Positions 8,560 through 18,006 of a stretch of DNA of 64,000 nucleotides are shown in pieces. Where the stretch lies: contig CABQNT010000011.1 in assembly GCA_902465605.1 (NCBI GenBank), positions 39,181-103,180 of the forward strand, given 5' to 3'. The notes under the pieces are model-generated. The model had not been told where the DNA came from and ran no database searches. It saw only the letters and a list, made by a program, of their open reading frames with translations. Made by a program: the position numbers and the translations under genes. Position 1 is the first letter of the stretch. Every line of letters starts with the position of its first letter. Source of the DNA: Prevotella sp902465605 (lineage in GTDB: Bacteria > Bacteroidota > Bacteroidia > Bacteroidales > Bacteroidaceae).

Positions 8560-9447
8560 ATGGCAGAACAGAAATTAAGATTTGCCCTTTTTGGCAACGA
8601 ATACCAGCCTGAGAAAACAGCTTTCTTCCTGCGAATCATCGAGGAGTTGCAGGCACACGGTGCTCACGTGAGCATTGACCGCACGTTTTACGACTTTTTA
8701 TCTCAAGATGTTCACTTCAAATCGGAGACCGTACAGCGGTTTGAAGGACAAGACTTCGATGCCGACTTTGTGATTTCTGTGGGTGGAGACGGTACCTTTC
8801 TCAAGGCTGCCCGACGTGTGGGCATCAAACAAATTCCGCTGATAGGGGTGAACACCGGCAGACTTGGTTTTCTTGCCAACATCCTTCCAAGCGAGTTAAA
8901 GGAAGCCGTTGCTGACATTTACGCCCACCATTACGAGTTAGAGAGGCATTCGGTCATTCAATTAGAGACCAATGGAGAACCCTTAGACATCAACCCTTAC
9001 GCCCTCAACGACATTGCTATCCTGAAGCGTGACAATGCGGCGATGATTACGATTCGTGCTTGCGTGAACGATGACTACTTGGTAACCTACCAAGCCGACG
9101 GTTTGGTAATTGCGACACCTACGGGTAGTACGGCATACAACTTGTCAAATGGAGGACCTATCATGGTGCCATCGACCAGCAATTTGTGTCTCACACCTGT
9201 GGCTCCGCACAGTCTTAACATTCGTCCTATCGTGATTAACGACAACAATGTCATTACACTCACGGTAGAATCGCGGTCGCACAACTTCCTCGCTGCCATT
9301 GACGGTCGCTCTACAAAATTAGGTGAGCATACGCAACTGACTATTCGCAAGGCTCCTTTTGCAACCCTATTTGTCAAACGATTCGGTCAACGTTACTTCT
9401 CAACCCTGCGTGAAAAGATGATGTGGGGTGCAGACTCAAGGGGATAA
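8560..9447 (+). CDS. nadK: NAD kinase
   Basis: This cytosolic enzyme phosphorylates NAD to NADP. The diagnostic GGDG motif is at residues 75-78 (ISVGGDGTFL), followed by GVNTGRLGFLA and the second conserved region DGLVIATPTGSTAYNLS, which form the NAD site. The length of 295 aa is normal. It is preceded by its own promoter and followed 19 bases later by the ABC exporter start, so the two may be co-transcribed. The window also contains pncB and nadD, but they are not linked to this gene. Confidence 0.96.
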   Translation: MAEQKLRFALFGNEYQPEKTAFFLRIIEELQAHGAHVSIDRTFYDFLSQDVHFKSETVQRFEGQDFDADFVISVGGDGTFLKAARRVGIKQIPLIGVNTGRLGFLANILPSELKEAVADIYAHHYELERHSVIQLETNGEPLDINPYALNDIAILKRDNAAMITIRACVNDDYLVTYQADGLVIATPTGSTAYNLSNGGPIMVPSTSNLCLTPVAPHSLNIRPIVINDNNVITLTVESRSHNFLAAIDGRSTKLGEHTQLTIRKAPFATLFVKRFGQRYFSTLREKMMWGADSRG

Positions 9448-9466
9448 CATAAAGACACAGCAGCTT

Positions 9467-11137
9467 ATGAACATCCGACAATGGTTTAAGATTCCTACCC
9501 CCAAATATTCCGCCAAGGTTATTTTCAAATGGCTTTGGCGTGCTTGGCGTGGCAATCAGTTGCAAGCTATCCTCAATGCCGCCATTGGTTTGCTCTCCGT
9601 TGTAGTGAGCTTAGCACAAGTGTGGGCGGTACAGCATGCCATTGATGTGGCTTCTGGACACGCTGAAGGTTCTATCTACTGGTCTGTAGGAGTGATGGCA
9701 TTGCTCGTTCTTTGCGGCTTCGCCCTGCGTATCTGTTCTATTTGGGTGCGCAACATCTTGGGCATCAAGGCGCAAAACCGTATGCAGCAACGCATGCTCG
9801 ACCGTATCTTGCGGTCGGAATGGACGGGAAAAGAGTCGCATCACTCAGGCGATGTACTCAATAGGCTGGAACAGGATGTTGGCACAGTGGTAAGCTTTCT
9901 AACCGAAACCATCCCTAATACCATTTCGGTAGTGGCAATGTTTGTGGGCGCATTCTTGTATCTTTTCTCTATGGACAAAGTTCTTGCCTTTGTTATCGTA
10001 GGCATTATTCCAGTGTTTGTGCTGTTAAGTAAGCTGTATATTGGACAGATGCGAAGGCTCACCCGACAGGTACGCGACTCGGATAGCAAGGTGCAAAGTG
10101 TGCTGCAAGAGACCATTCAGCACCGTATGCTCATCAAGACGTTGGAGAGCGACAGCATCATGGTGGATCGATTGGAAAGCACACAGAGCGAACTTCGGCA
10201 TCGGGTGGTAAAGCGAACGGCATTTAGTGTGGTATCAAACTTTATCCTGAACGCAGGATTCTCTGTGGGTTATCTCATCGCTTTCCTATGGGCAGCCTTG
10301 CGAATGGCTGACCAAACGCTGACTTTCGGTGGCATGACGGCATTCTTGCAATTAGTAAATCGCATCCAAGGACCAGCGCGCGACCTCACTCGCTTAGCAC
10401 CTGTGTTTGTCGGAGTCTTTACGGCAGCCGAGCGATTGATGGAACTCGAGGAGAATCCCTTGGAAGAACAAGGCGACCCTATCCCTCTAACAGCACCGTG
10501 TGGAGTGCGCTTGGAACACATTACCTACGCATACGACGATGGCGACAGTAATGTGATTGAGCAGTTGGATTTTGATTTTTATCCTGGTTCGTGCACGGCT
10601 GTCTTGGGCGAAACGGGCGCAGGAAAGACCACACTGATACGACTCATCTTGGCTTTATTACATCCCAATGAGGGAAAAGTCATTCTATACAATCAACAAG
10701 AGCAAAAAGAATTGTCGCCTCTGATGCGCTGCAACTTTGTGTATGTGCCACAGGGAAACACGCTAATGAGTGGCACGATTCGCGACAACCTGCGATTGGG
10801 TAAGCTCAACGCTACAGAAGAGGAAATAAAAACGGCGTTGGAAATGAGTTGTGCCTCGTTTGTCATGGAGCTTCCTGACGGCTTAGACACCGTTTGTACG
10901 GAAGCAGGAGGCGGATTGAGTGAAGGACAGGCACAGCGCATCAGCATTGCCCGAGCCTTGTTGCGCAACCGTCCAATCATGCTGTTCGATGAGGCTACCA
11001 GTGCTTTGGACCCCGAGACGGAGCGACAGCTCTTGCATAATATTCTCTCTAATCACGACAAAACCGTGATATTTATTACTCACAGACCTGCCGTAGTAGA
11101 CTACTGCGACCAAACGTTACATCTACAAAAACAATAA
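9467..11137 (+). CDS. ABC exporter, fused membrane and ATPase domains
   Basis: This is a half-transporter of the type I exporter class, probably working as a homodimer in the inner membrane. Residues about 25-310 form the six-helix membrane domain and about 335-556 the ATPase, with Walker A GETGAGKTT, signature LSEGQ (Glu for the usual Gly, a common variant), Walker B IMLFDEATSALD and the H-loop ITHRP. The start is the ATG at 9467; an upstream in-frame GTG at 9428 would overlap nadK and add 13 unconserved residues. The substrate cannot be read from the sequence. A TlpA-like thioredoxin follows after 6 bases. Confidence 0.9.
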   Translation: MNIRQWFKIPTPKYSAKVIFKWLWRAWRGNQLQAILNAAIGLLSVVVSLAQVWAVQHAIDVASGHAEGSIYWSVGVMALLVLCGFALRICSIWVRNILGIKAQNRMQQRMLDRILRSEWTGKESHHSGDVLNRLEQDVGTVVSFLTETIPNTISVVAMFVGAFLYLFSMDKVLAFVIVGIIPVFVLLSKLYIGQMRRLTRQVRDSDSKVQSVLQETIQHRMLIKTLESDSIMVDRLESTQSELRHRVVKRTAFSVVSNFILNAGFSVGYLIAFLWAALRMADQTLTFGGMTAFLQLVNRIQGPARDLTRLAPVFVGVFTAAERLMELEENPLEEQGDPIPLTAPCGVRLEHITYAYDDGDSNVIEQLDFDFYPGSCTAVLGETGAGKTTLIRLILALLHPNEGKVILYNQQEQKELSPLMRCNFVYVPQGNTLMSGTIRDNLRLGKLNATEEEIKTALEMSCASFVMELPDGLDTVCTEAGGGLSEGQAQRISIARALLRNRPIMLFDEATSALDPETERQLLHNILSNHDKTVIFITHRPAVVDYCDQTLHLQKQ

Positions 11138-11143
11138 TTAATC

Positions 11144-11698
11144 ATGAAAAGAATTGTATTTCTCACATTTTGCCTGTTCTGCACAGTTGCAACATTGTTG
11201 GCACAAGATGATGATGCCAAGTATGCCACTCAGCTTTTAGAGGTTGGAACGACAGCACCAGCCCTTTCACTGCCCACCATCAACGGCGAGACCTTATCAC
11301 TAAACGATTTCCGAGGGAAGTATGTGGTGTTGGAGTTTTGGGCATCTTGGTGTCCCGATTGTCGAAAAATCACACCGAAAGTGGAAGAGTTGGGAGCAAA
11401 ATATGCCGACCATGGCGTGGCTTTCATACACGTTTCGTTCGATACCCAAAAAGAGGCATGGACCCAGTATGTAAAGCAAAATTGGAAAAACAAGCAAGCA
11501 TACCATGTTTGCAACTTCGAGAAGATGAAAGAATCGAAAGAGGCAAAGGATTTTCACATCAAGTGGATTCCTTCCTTCTATCTTATCTGTCCTGAAGGAA
11601 AGATTGTCATGGGGACGGTGATGGTGGAGAAAATCGAGAAAAAATTAGCTGAGCTGGTGCAACTTTCGAAGCCATGCTGTCGTCTAAAAGCCAAATGA
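11144..11698 (+). CDS. TlpA/ResA-like exported thioredoxin-fold protein
   Basis: A signal peptide (MKRIVFLTFCLFCTVATLLA) leads into a 160-residue AhpC/TSA-thioredoxin fold. The redox motif WCPDC has cysteines at 70 and 73, and KWIPSFYL supplies the cis-proline. It should act in the periplasm as a disulphide reductase or oxidant. The C-terminus (SKPCCRLKAK) carries two adjacent cysteines and overlaps the next gene by 4 bases (ATGA), so it is translationally coupled to the MacB-type ATPase. Confidence 0.9.
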   Translation: MKRIVFLTFCLFCTVATLLAQDDDAKYATQLLEVGTTAPALSLPTINGETLSLNDFRGKYVVLEFWASWCPDCRKITPKVEELGAKYADHGVAFIHVSFDTQKEAWTQYVKQNWKNKQAYHVCNFEKMKESKEAKDFHIKWIPSFYLICPEGKIVMGTVMVEKIEKKLAELVQLSKPCCRLKAK

Positions 11699-12414
11699 TA
11701 CATCTCAAAGACATCAATAAGACCTATTTTGGCGCACAGCCCTTGCACGTACTCAAGGGCATCACGCTTGACATAGAGGAAGGCGAATTTGTCTCTATCA
11801 TGGGCGCATCGGGCTCGGGGAAATCTACCTTATTAAATATATTAGGCATCCTCGACAATTATGACAGTGGCGAATATGTGCTGTCAGGTACGCTCATTAA
11901 GAACCTGAGCGAAAGGCGTGCCGCCGAATACCGCAACAAGATGATTGGCTTCATCTTCCAGTCGTTCAACCTCATCGGCTTCAAGACAGCGGTAGAAAAC
12001 GTGGAGTTGCCCTTGTTCTACCAAGGGGTAAGTCGCAAAACACGCCGTCAACAAGCCCTTGAATATCTCGACAAATTAGGATTGGCACAGTGGGCAGACC
12101 ACTATCCTAACGAGATGTCGGGTGGACAGAAGCAACGTGTCGCCATTGCCCGCGCGCTGATTACCAAACCACAGATTATTTTAGCCGACGAACCGACGGG
12201 AGCTTTGGACTCGAAAACAAGTGTGGAGGTGATGCAACTGCTCAAGTCGCTCAACCAAGACGAACATATGACCATTGTTGTGGTAACGCACGAGAGCGGT
12301 GTTGCCAACGAGACAAACAAGATTATCCATATCAAGGACGGACTGATAGGACGCATTGAGGAGAATCTCGACCATAACTCAAGTCCGTTCGGGACAGGAG
12401 GTATCATGAAATAA
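11695..12414 (+). CDS. MacB/LolD-type ABC ATPase
   Basis: This is a stand-alone ATPase of about 239 aa with Walker A GASGSGKST, the Q-loop FQSFNLI, signature MSGGQKQR and Walker B IILADEPTGALD, all typical of the MacB/LolD/FtsE group. The start at 11695 is chosen because it overlaps the thioredoxin stop as ATGA; an in-frame ATG at 11674 would lie deeper inside that gene. It should power the two FtsX-type permeases encoded immediately downstream (19 bases to the first). Confidence 0.93.
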   Translation: MIHLKDINKTYFGAQPLHVLKGITLDIEEGEFVSIMGASGSGKSTLLNILGILDNYDSGEYVLSGTLIKNLSERRAAEYRNKMIGFIFQSFNLIGFKTAVENVELPLFYQGVSRKTRRQQALEYLDKLGLAQWADHYPNEMSGGQKQRVAIARALITKPQIILADEPTGALDSKTSVEVMQLLKSLNQDEHMTIVVVTHESGVANETNKIIHIKDGLIGRIEENLDHNSSPFGTGGIMK

Positions 12415-12433
12415 TGCTTAAAATAAGTCGAAC

Positions 12434-13696
12434 ATGAGAGACATCTTAACAGAAATATGGGCCACCGCACGACGCAATAAATTGCGCACTACCCTCACTG
12501 GGTTTGCTGTTGCGTGGGGCATCTTTATGCTCATATTCCTGTTGGGAGCAGGCAACGGCTTGATCAATGCCACGCAACAGAACTCGCATAGATACCTTAA
12601 TACCTCCATGGTGATATTTGGCGGACAAACTTCAAAGGCACACAAAGGACTAAAAGAGGGGCGCAGGATAGAGTTGAACGACCGTGATATGGAAATCACC
12701 CAAGACCGATTCAGCGACAATGTGGAAGAGGTGGGTGCCGAACTCGATCATGGCAACACCACTATGAGCCATGGAAAAGAGTACACTGCCGCTAACATCA
12801 GTGGCGTATATCCCAACGATTACATCATCAACAAGCGTGATATGATCTATGGGAGATTTATTAATAAGATAGATATCAGAGACCGCAGGAAGTCGATTGT
12901 TATCAGTGATGACATGGCGAAGGAGCTTTCACCCACGGGAAACGTGGCAGATATGCTGGGAAAAATCGTGAGGATAGATGACTTGGCGTTTCACATTGTG
13001 GGTATTTATCAAGTAGACAAGAGCATGATGGGTACCGATGCGTTCATCCCTTTCACCACCTATCGTACTATATATAATGTGGGCGACAAGACGGGCAACA
13101 TCGTTTTCTCGTTCAAAGGCTTGGAGACAGAACAACAAAACGAAGCTTTCGAGCAGCGATACCGTGCTAATCTCAACGGCAATCACGGTGCAGCACCCGA
13201 CGACGAAGAGGCGGTTTGGATATGGAACCGATTCACGCAAGCCATGCAGATGAACACAGGAATGGGGATGTTACGCACGGCATTATGGATAGTGGGCATC
13301 TTTACCCTGCTCAGTGGTATCGTCGGGGTTTCCAACATCATGCTCATCACGGTGAAAGAACGCACCCACGAGTTCGGCATCCGCAAGGCTATCGGCGCCA
13401 CACCATGGTCTATCCTGCGGCTCATCATCATTGAGAGCATCATTATCACCACCTTTTTCGGATACATCGGCATGGTGTTAGGCATTGCAGCCAATGAATA
13501 CATGAATGCCACCATTGGCAACATGAAGGTTGATTCGGGCATGTTTACCACCACCATGTTTGTTAATCCCACCGTTGGACTTGACGTTTGTATCAACGCC
13601 ACGCTACTGATGGTGGTGGCAGGCACTATCGCTGGACTCATTCCTGCACGCAAAGCGGCACACGTAAGACCCATTGAAGCACTAAGAGCAGAATAA
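12434..13696 (+). CDS. MacB-type permease (FtsX domain), first of two
   Basis: The layout is an N-terminal membrane segment (about 20-45), a large MacB-type periplasmic domain (about 50-270) and three C-terminal membrane segments with the FtsX core (VGVSNIMLITVKERTHEFGIRKAIGA). The length is 420 aa. Proteins of this type form dimers that move substrates mechanically across the periplasm rather than through the inner membrane. The next gene is a second permease 3 bases downstream, so the working complex is probably a heterodimer. Confidence 0.92.
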   Translation: MRDILTEIWATARRNKLRTTLTGFAVAWGIFMLIFLLGAGNGLINATQQNSHRYLNTSMVIFGGQTSKAHKGLKEGRRIELNDRDMEITQDRFSDNVEEVGAELDHGNTTMSHGKEYTAANISGVYPNDYIINKRDMIYGRFINKIDIRDRRKSIVISDDMAKELSPTGNVADMLGKIVRIDDLAFHIVGIYQVDKSMMGTDAFIPFTTYRTIYNVGDKTGNIVFSFKGLETEQQNEAFEQRYRANLNGNHGAAPDDEEAVWIWNRFTQAMQMNTGMGMLRTALWIVGIFTLLSGIVGVSNIMLITVKERTHEFGIRKAIGATPWSILRLIIIESIIITTFFGYIGMVLGIAANEYMNATIGNMKVDSGMFTTTMFVNPTVGLDVCINATLLMVVAGTIAGLIPARKAAHVRPIEALRAE

Positions 13697-13699
13697 GCC

Positions 13700-14944
13700 A
13701 TGAAGTTTGATATCGACACATACAAAGAGATTATCGAGACACTCTCGCGCAACAAGAGTCGCTCTTTCCTCACTGGCTTTGGCGTTTTCTGGGGCATCTT
13801 CATGCTCATGGGACTCATCGGAGGTGGACAAGGGTTCAGAGAGTTGCTCAATCGGGTGTTCGAAGGCTTTGCTACCAACTCCTCAGTCATCTTCGCTCAA
13901 CCCACTACCAAGCCATACGACGGCTATCGGAAGGGACGACAATGGACATTAGAATATAAAGACGTGGAGCGTATCAAGGCGAACGTTCGCGACTTAGACA
14001 TCGTTACACCGGGACTATCGCAATGGGGTGGAAACGCTGTGTTTGGCGACAAGAAAAGCAACTGCAACATCAAAGGACTGATGGCGGATTACGCCAAGGT
14101 GGAAACACCGCACATGTACTACGGCAGATACCTCAACGAAATGGACATGCAGCAACGCAGGAAGGTGTGCATATTAGGCAAGAAAGTGTACAAGAACTTG
14201 TTTCCAGGCGGTGGAGACCCTTGCGGTCAGCTCATTAGAATAGACTCTATCTACTACAGTGTCGTAGGAGTAGACTATAGTGCAGGTAACATGCAAATCA
14301 ATGGGTCGGCAGAAGAGAGCGTCGTCATACCGCTCCCACTGATGCAACAAGCCTACAATTTGGGGCAAACCGTTCACGTTATTTGTGTTACTGGGCGTCC
14401 CGGGGTCAAAATGAGCAAAGTGGCACAACCCATGAGGGATGTCATCGCCCGTGCACACCACATTGATCCGACTGATGGAAAGGGCATCACGGTGTTCAAC
14501 ACCGAAGTGATGTACGGCATGGTTGACAGTCTTTTTGCCGGTGTCAACTTCTTGGTATGGCTCGTAGGTATCGGTACTTTGCTGGCTGGAGCTATCGGTG
14601 TGTCCAACATCATGATGGTAACGGTGCGCGAACGAACCACAGAGATTGGCATCAGGCGTGCCATTGGCGCTACGCCACGCACCATCTTGGGACAGATTAT
14701 CGCAGAGAGCATCATCTTGATAGCGGTAGCTGGCATGAGTGGAATACTCTTTGCCGTCATCATTCTACAGTTAGCAGAGATGGGTAGCACCACCGATGGC
14801 TTTACTGCTGCACACTTCCAAGTAAACTTCTGGACTGCCGTGGGCGCTGTCATCATGCTGTCTTTGCTCGGTGTCTTGGCTGGATTGGCACCTGCACTGA
14901 GAGCCATGTCTATCAAACCTGTGGATGCCATGCGAGACGAATAA
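13700..14944 (+). CDS. MacB-type permease (FtsX domain), second of two
   Basis: This 414-aa protein has the same design as its neighbour: one membrane helix near the start, a periplasmic domain, and the conserved FtsX block GVSNIMMVTVRERTTEIGIRRAIGA before the last helices, ending in SIKPVDAMRDE. It shares the family signature with the first permease but differs through most of the periplasmic domain, suggesting an old duplication and specialised halves. The adaptor gene follows after 93 bases. Confidence 0.92.
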   Translation: MKFDIDTYKEIIETLSRNKSRSFLTGFGVFWGIFMLMGLIGGGQGFRELLNRVFEGFATNSSVIFAQPTTKPYDGYRKGRQWTLEYKDVERIKANVRDLDIVTPGLSQWGGNAVFGDKKSNCNIKGLMADYAKVETPHMYYGRYLNEMDMQQRRKVCILGKKVYKNLFPGGGDPCGQLIRIDSIYYSVVGVDYSAGNMQINGSAEESVVIPLPLMQQAYNLGQTVHVICVTGRPGVKMSKVAQPMRDVIARAHHIDPTDGKGITVFNTEVMYGMVDSLFAGVNFLVWLVGIGTLLAGAIGVSNIMMVTVRERTTEIGIRRAIGATPRTILGQIIAESIILIAVAGMSGILFAVIILQLAEMGSTTDGFTAAHFQVNFWTAVGAVIMLSLLGVLAGLAPALRAMSIKPVDAMRDE

Positions 14945-15037
14945 TCCAAATAAGAACACAAATCATAGAATCTATTCATGATACACACTGCCGACCGCAG
15001 AACGAGTTGCGCATTGTGAACCATACATTACACCATT

Positions 15038-16141
15038 ATGAAAAAGAATATCAAATTTATCGTTGCAGGCGTTATCGCCCTCATCTTCATTGGAACATTT
15101 GTTTTCCTATGGTTCAAGTCACGCCCTCAACCCGAGGTTTACGACGAGTTTACCCCCAAGATGTCGAACCTGAAGAAGGTAACTGTCATCACTGGCAAGA
15201 TAGAACCTCGCAACGAGGTGAACGTGAAGCCGCAGATTTCGGGTATCATCACCGAGATTATGAAAGAAGCGGGCGAGATGGTGCAGGCTGGAGAGATTAT
15301 CGCAAAGGTAAAAGTGGTGCCGGATATGAACCAATTATCAAACGCACAGTCACGCGTTCGCTTGGCGCAAATCAACGTGAAGCAAGCGAAAGTGAACTAC
15401 GACCGTGAGAAGAAGCTCTACGACAAAGGATTGGTAGCAGGCGATGAGTACGACAAGATACGGCAAGCCTACCAACAATCGCAAGAGGAAGTGAAGGCTG
15501 CACAAGACAATTTAGAGGTGGTTCGCGATGGTGTGTCGAAGAATAATGCCAACACCAGCAGCACACTTATTCGCTCCACCATTAGCGGTTTGATTCTTGA
15601 TGTACCCGTAAAAGTGGGCAACACGGTCATCTTGAGCAACACCTTCAACGACGGAACCACCATTGCCACGGTAGCCAACATGGGCGACCTTATCTTCCGA
15701 GGCAACATCGACGAGACAGAAGTGGGACAACTGTCTGTGGGCATGCCGATGAAGATTACTATCGGAGCCTTGCAGGACAACACCTTGCAGGCGTCTCTCG
15801 AATATGTTTCGCCCAAAGCTGTTGAGCAAAACGGTGCCAACCAATTTGAGATTAAAGCCGCCATTCGTAACATCCAGGGCAAGAAGATACGCAGTGGATA
15901 CAGTGCCAATGCCGAGATTGTACTGGCAAGTGCGCAAAACGTGTTGACTGTTCCCGAGAGTGCCATCGAGTTTAGTGGAAAACAAACCTATGTATATGTC
16001 GTCAAGGGAGATGAAGACAATAAGACTTACGAGCGCCGAAAGGTTGAAACGGGCATGAGCGACGGTCTGAACATCGAAATAAAAAGCGGCTTGAACAAGA
16101 ACGAAAAGGTGCGTGGACCCAAGAAAGTGAAGGAAGATTAA
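15038..16141 (+). CDS. MacA/HlyD-type periplasmic adaptor of the efflux system
   Basis: An N-terminal membrane anchor (about 5-27, IKFIVAGVIALIFIGTFVFLWF) is followed by a lipoyl/barrel-sandwich half (VKPQISGIITEIMKEAGEMVQAGEIIAKV), a coiled-coil hairpin (about 95-160), the second half of the sandwich (STISGLILDVPVKVGNTV) and a beta-barrel. The length of 367 aa is normal for MacA. With the ATPase and two permeases it makes a tripartite pump; no TolC-like outer-membrane factor is encoded in the window, so that partner must lie elsewhere. Confidence 0.92.
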   Translation: MKKNIKFIVAGVIALIFIGTFVFLWFKSRPQPEVYDEFTPKMSNLKKVTVITGKIEPRNEVNVKPQISGIITEIMKEAGEMVQAGEIIAKVKVVPDMNQLSNAQSRVRLAQINVKQAKVNYDREKKLYDKGLVAGDEYDKIRQAYQQSQEEVKAAQDNLEVVRDGVSKNNANTSSTLIRSTISGLILDVPVKVGNTVILSNTFNDGTTIATVANMGDLIFRGNIDETEVGQLSVGMPMKITIGALQDNTLQASLEYVSPKAVEQNGANQFEIKAAIRNIQGKKIRSGYSANAEIVLASAQNVLTVPESAIEFSGKQTYVYVVKGDEDNKTYERRKVETGMSDGLNIEIKSGLNKNEKVRGPKKVKED

Positions 16142-16218
16142 GATGACGCAACCGTGCTTTCCCATCTTATGCGCACGGTCTTGCAATATCATTCGTTTGT
16201 AAGTGATGTTGAATTCTG

Positions 16219-16341
16219 CTACAAAAAGCTATATAAAAAACGTAAGTAAAAAAAATACGCTGCAACTCTCAACGAGCTGCAGCGTATAGTATGTTTAACT
16301 AAAAATCTTTTCTCAGTAAATGAAAACCTCACGGCCTTCAT
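16219..16341 (-). CDS. Possible 40-aa small ORF inside the minus-strand RNA
   Basis: An ATG at 16341 opens a 40-codon frame ending in TAG, with a basic, hydrophobic product (begins MKAVRFSFTEKRFLVKH, ends FLYSFL). The start lies about 100 bases after the predicted transcription start. However, the hairpin and T-run of the candidate terminator (16247-16287) fall inside the frame, so transcripts ending there would lack the stop codon. It may therefore be a chance frame over an RNA gene, or a leader-type ORF whose translation affects the hairpin. Confidence 0.3.
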   Translation of the reverse strand: MKAVRFSFTEKRFLVKHTIRCSSLRVAAYFFYLRFLYSFL

Positions 16342-16438
16342 TGTTACCTGTTAAACAATCTGTTTAATTTACCTTAAACCTAATAACTAAAAACCTAAAT
16401 CTATTACTACTAACCTAAACAATCTATTAACCTTTTTG
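16247..16438 (-). ncRNA. Candidate stand-alone small RNA
   Basis: A consensus promoter (16445-16476) and an intrinsic terminator bracket about 190 bases on the minus strand, inside a gap of 589 bases between two plus-strand genes. The terminator is a perfect 10-bp stem (16255-16264 with 16278-16287, ATACGCTGCA/TGCAGCGTAT) followed on the minus strand by a run of eight T. The 5' part is AT-rich with TTAGGTT words recurring three times. No family was recognised. The remaining parts of 16142-16730 show nothing else I can support. Confidence 0.6.
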
Positions 16439-16444
16439 GTACTG

Positions 16445-16476
16445 CAAAGGTAGACAGATTTGCCACTCGTTCCAAA
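16445..16476 (-). promoter_or_regulatory. Consensus promoter of the candidate small RNA
   Basis: On the minus strand, TTTG (16473-16476) is followed after exactly 20 bases by TACCTTTG (16445-16452). This is one of only two sites in the window where I found both boxes at ideal spacing. Confidence 0.8.
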
Positions 16477-16730
16477 TAAGTGAGCCATTTTAGTGCTCAG
16501 AATGCCTCTTTCTTGACCTATATCAATATTTTGTGTCCGCACACAACGTACAGAATCAAGCTTCTTCTACCCTTTCGTTGTAACCAAACAGGTATCACTT
16601 TCGCCACGCACATACGATGAAAATGGGCAGAATGGCGCAAGTTCAAGGATGAAATAGGCTAAAAATAGGCGAAACACTTGTTGGTGTTTCCGATTTAGCG
16701 TACCTTTACATCAGAATCAAAACGACCTAT

Positions 16731-18002
16731 ATGCGCGTTCTTATTGTGAACACCAGCGAGAAAACGGGTGGCGCCGCAGTGGCTTCCAACCGATTGATGC
16801 AGGCCTTGAACCAGTCGGGTGTCAAGGCCAAGATGCTGGTCAAGGATAAAGAAACCGACCATCTCACCGTTACGCAGTTGCCCCATCAAGCACTGAAAAG
16901 GTTGCATTTTCTATGGGAACGCTGGTGTATATTTTGGCATTTGCATTTCTGTAAACGTCATTTATTCCATGTTGATGTAGCCAACGTGGGTACTGATATC
17001 ACGTCGTTGCCCGAATTTCAAGAAGCTGACATCATTCATTTGGAATGGATCAACCAAGGAATGTTGTCGCTGCGCAACATTCAAAAGATTCTTGAGAGTG
17101 GCAAACCGGTGGTGTGGACTATGCATGACATGTGGCCGGCAACGGGTATTTGTCACCTTACCCTGTCGTGCCAGAACTTTAAAACGCAGTGTGGCAACTG
17201 CATGTATCTGCCTCATCATGGCTCAGATGGCGACCTCTCGCACAGGGTGTGGAAACGAAAACAAAAGGTATATGCATCGGGCAACATCCATTTTGTGGCA
17301 TGTAGCAACTGGCTTGCCGCACAGGCAAAGGCAAGCGGACTATTGCAAAACCATGTGGTGACAACCATTCCAAACCCCATCGACACCCACCTCTTTACGC
17401 CTAACGATAAGGTAGCGGCTGCTAGGCGGTTGGGATTGCCTACCGATAAACAGCTTGTTTTGTTCGCGTCGCAGCGCATTACGAACGAAAATAAGGGCAT
17501 TCAGTACCTCATCGAGGCCTGTCAACAATTGGTAGCTGCTCACCCTGAAATGAAAGACAAGGTGGGATTGGTAATGTTGGGCGGTCATGCGGAAGAGTTG
17601 GAAGGTGCCTTTAGCTTGCCAACTTATTCGCTTGGATATGTCAATGACACGAAGAAAATAGTGGACGTGTACAATGCAGTGGATGTATTTGTACTGCCTT
17701 CGCTCTCAGAAAATCTTCCCAATACCATCATGGAGGCCATGTCATGTGGCGTACCCTGTGTTGGTTTTGACGTGGGGGGCATTCCCGAGATGATTGATCA
17801 TTTGCAAAATGGCTATGTGGCTCGCTACAAAGATGCCGCATCGTTGGCCGAAGGCATCGCATGGATATTAGACAAAGATGCCAATGGTGCGGAACTGAGC
17901 AGGCGGTGCATCCATAAAGTGCAAACTGCTTATGAGCAACAGCATGTAGCAAAGCGCTATCTGGAGGTTTACCAAGAGGCAATGGAGGAAGGCAGAAGGT
18001 AA
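16731..18002 (+). CDS. GT4-family glycosyltransferase
   Basis: This is a GT-B fold enzyme of 423 aa that should transfer a sugar from a nucleotide donor to a surface polysaccharide or lipid-linked glycan. The N-terminal domain has the glycine-rich SEKTGGAAVASNRL loop; the C-terminal domain has SLSENLPNTIMEAMSCGVPCVGF, where the two glutamates form the EX7E donor motif. Between residues about 145 and 165 there is an unusual cluster of cysteines (ICHLTLSCQNFKTQCGNC), compatible with a small metal-bound loop seen in some members. The start ATG follows a weak box TACCTTTA at 16701-16708. Confidence 0.9.
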   Translation: MRVLIVNTSEKTGGAAVASNRLMQALNQSGVKAKMLVKDKETDHLTVTQLPHQALKRLHFLWERWCIFWHLHFCKRHLFHVDVANVGTDITSLPEFQEADIIHLEWINQGMLSLRNIQKILESGKPVVWTMHDMWPATGICHLTLSCQNFKTQCGNCMYLPHHGSDGDLSHRVWKRKQKVYASGNIHFVACSNWLAAQAKASGLLQNHVVTTIPNPIDTHLFTPNDKVAAARRLGLPTDKQLVLFASQRITNENKGIQYLIEACQQLVAAHPEMKDKVGLVMLGGHAEELEGAFSLPTYSLGYVNDTKKIVDVYNAVDVFVLPSLSENLPNTIMEAMSCGVPCVGFDVGGIPEMIDHLQNGYVARYKDAASLAEGIAWILDKDANGAELSRRCIHKVQTAYEQQHVAKRYLEVYQEAMEEGRR

Positions 18003-18006
18003 TGAG

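Noticed and set aside
13183..13890. 235-codon frame antisense to the two FtsX permeases
   Set aside because: It spans the junction of two well-supported genes on the other strand and is a composition artefact.
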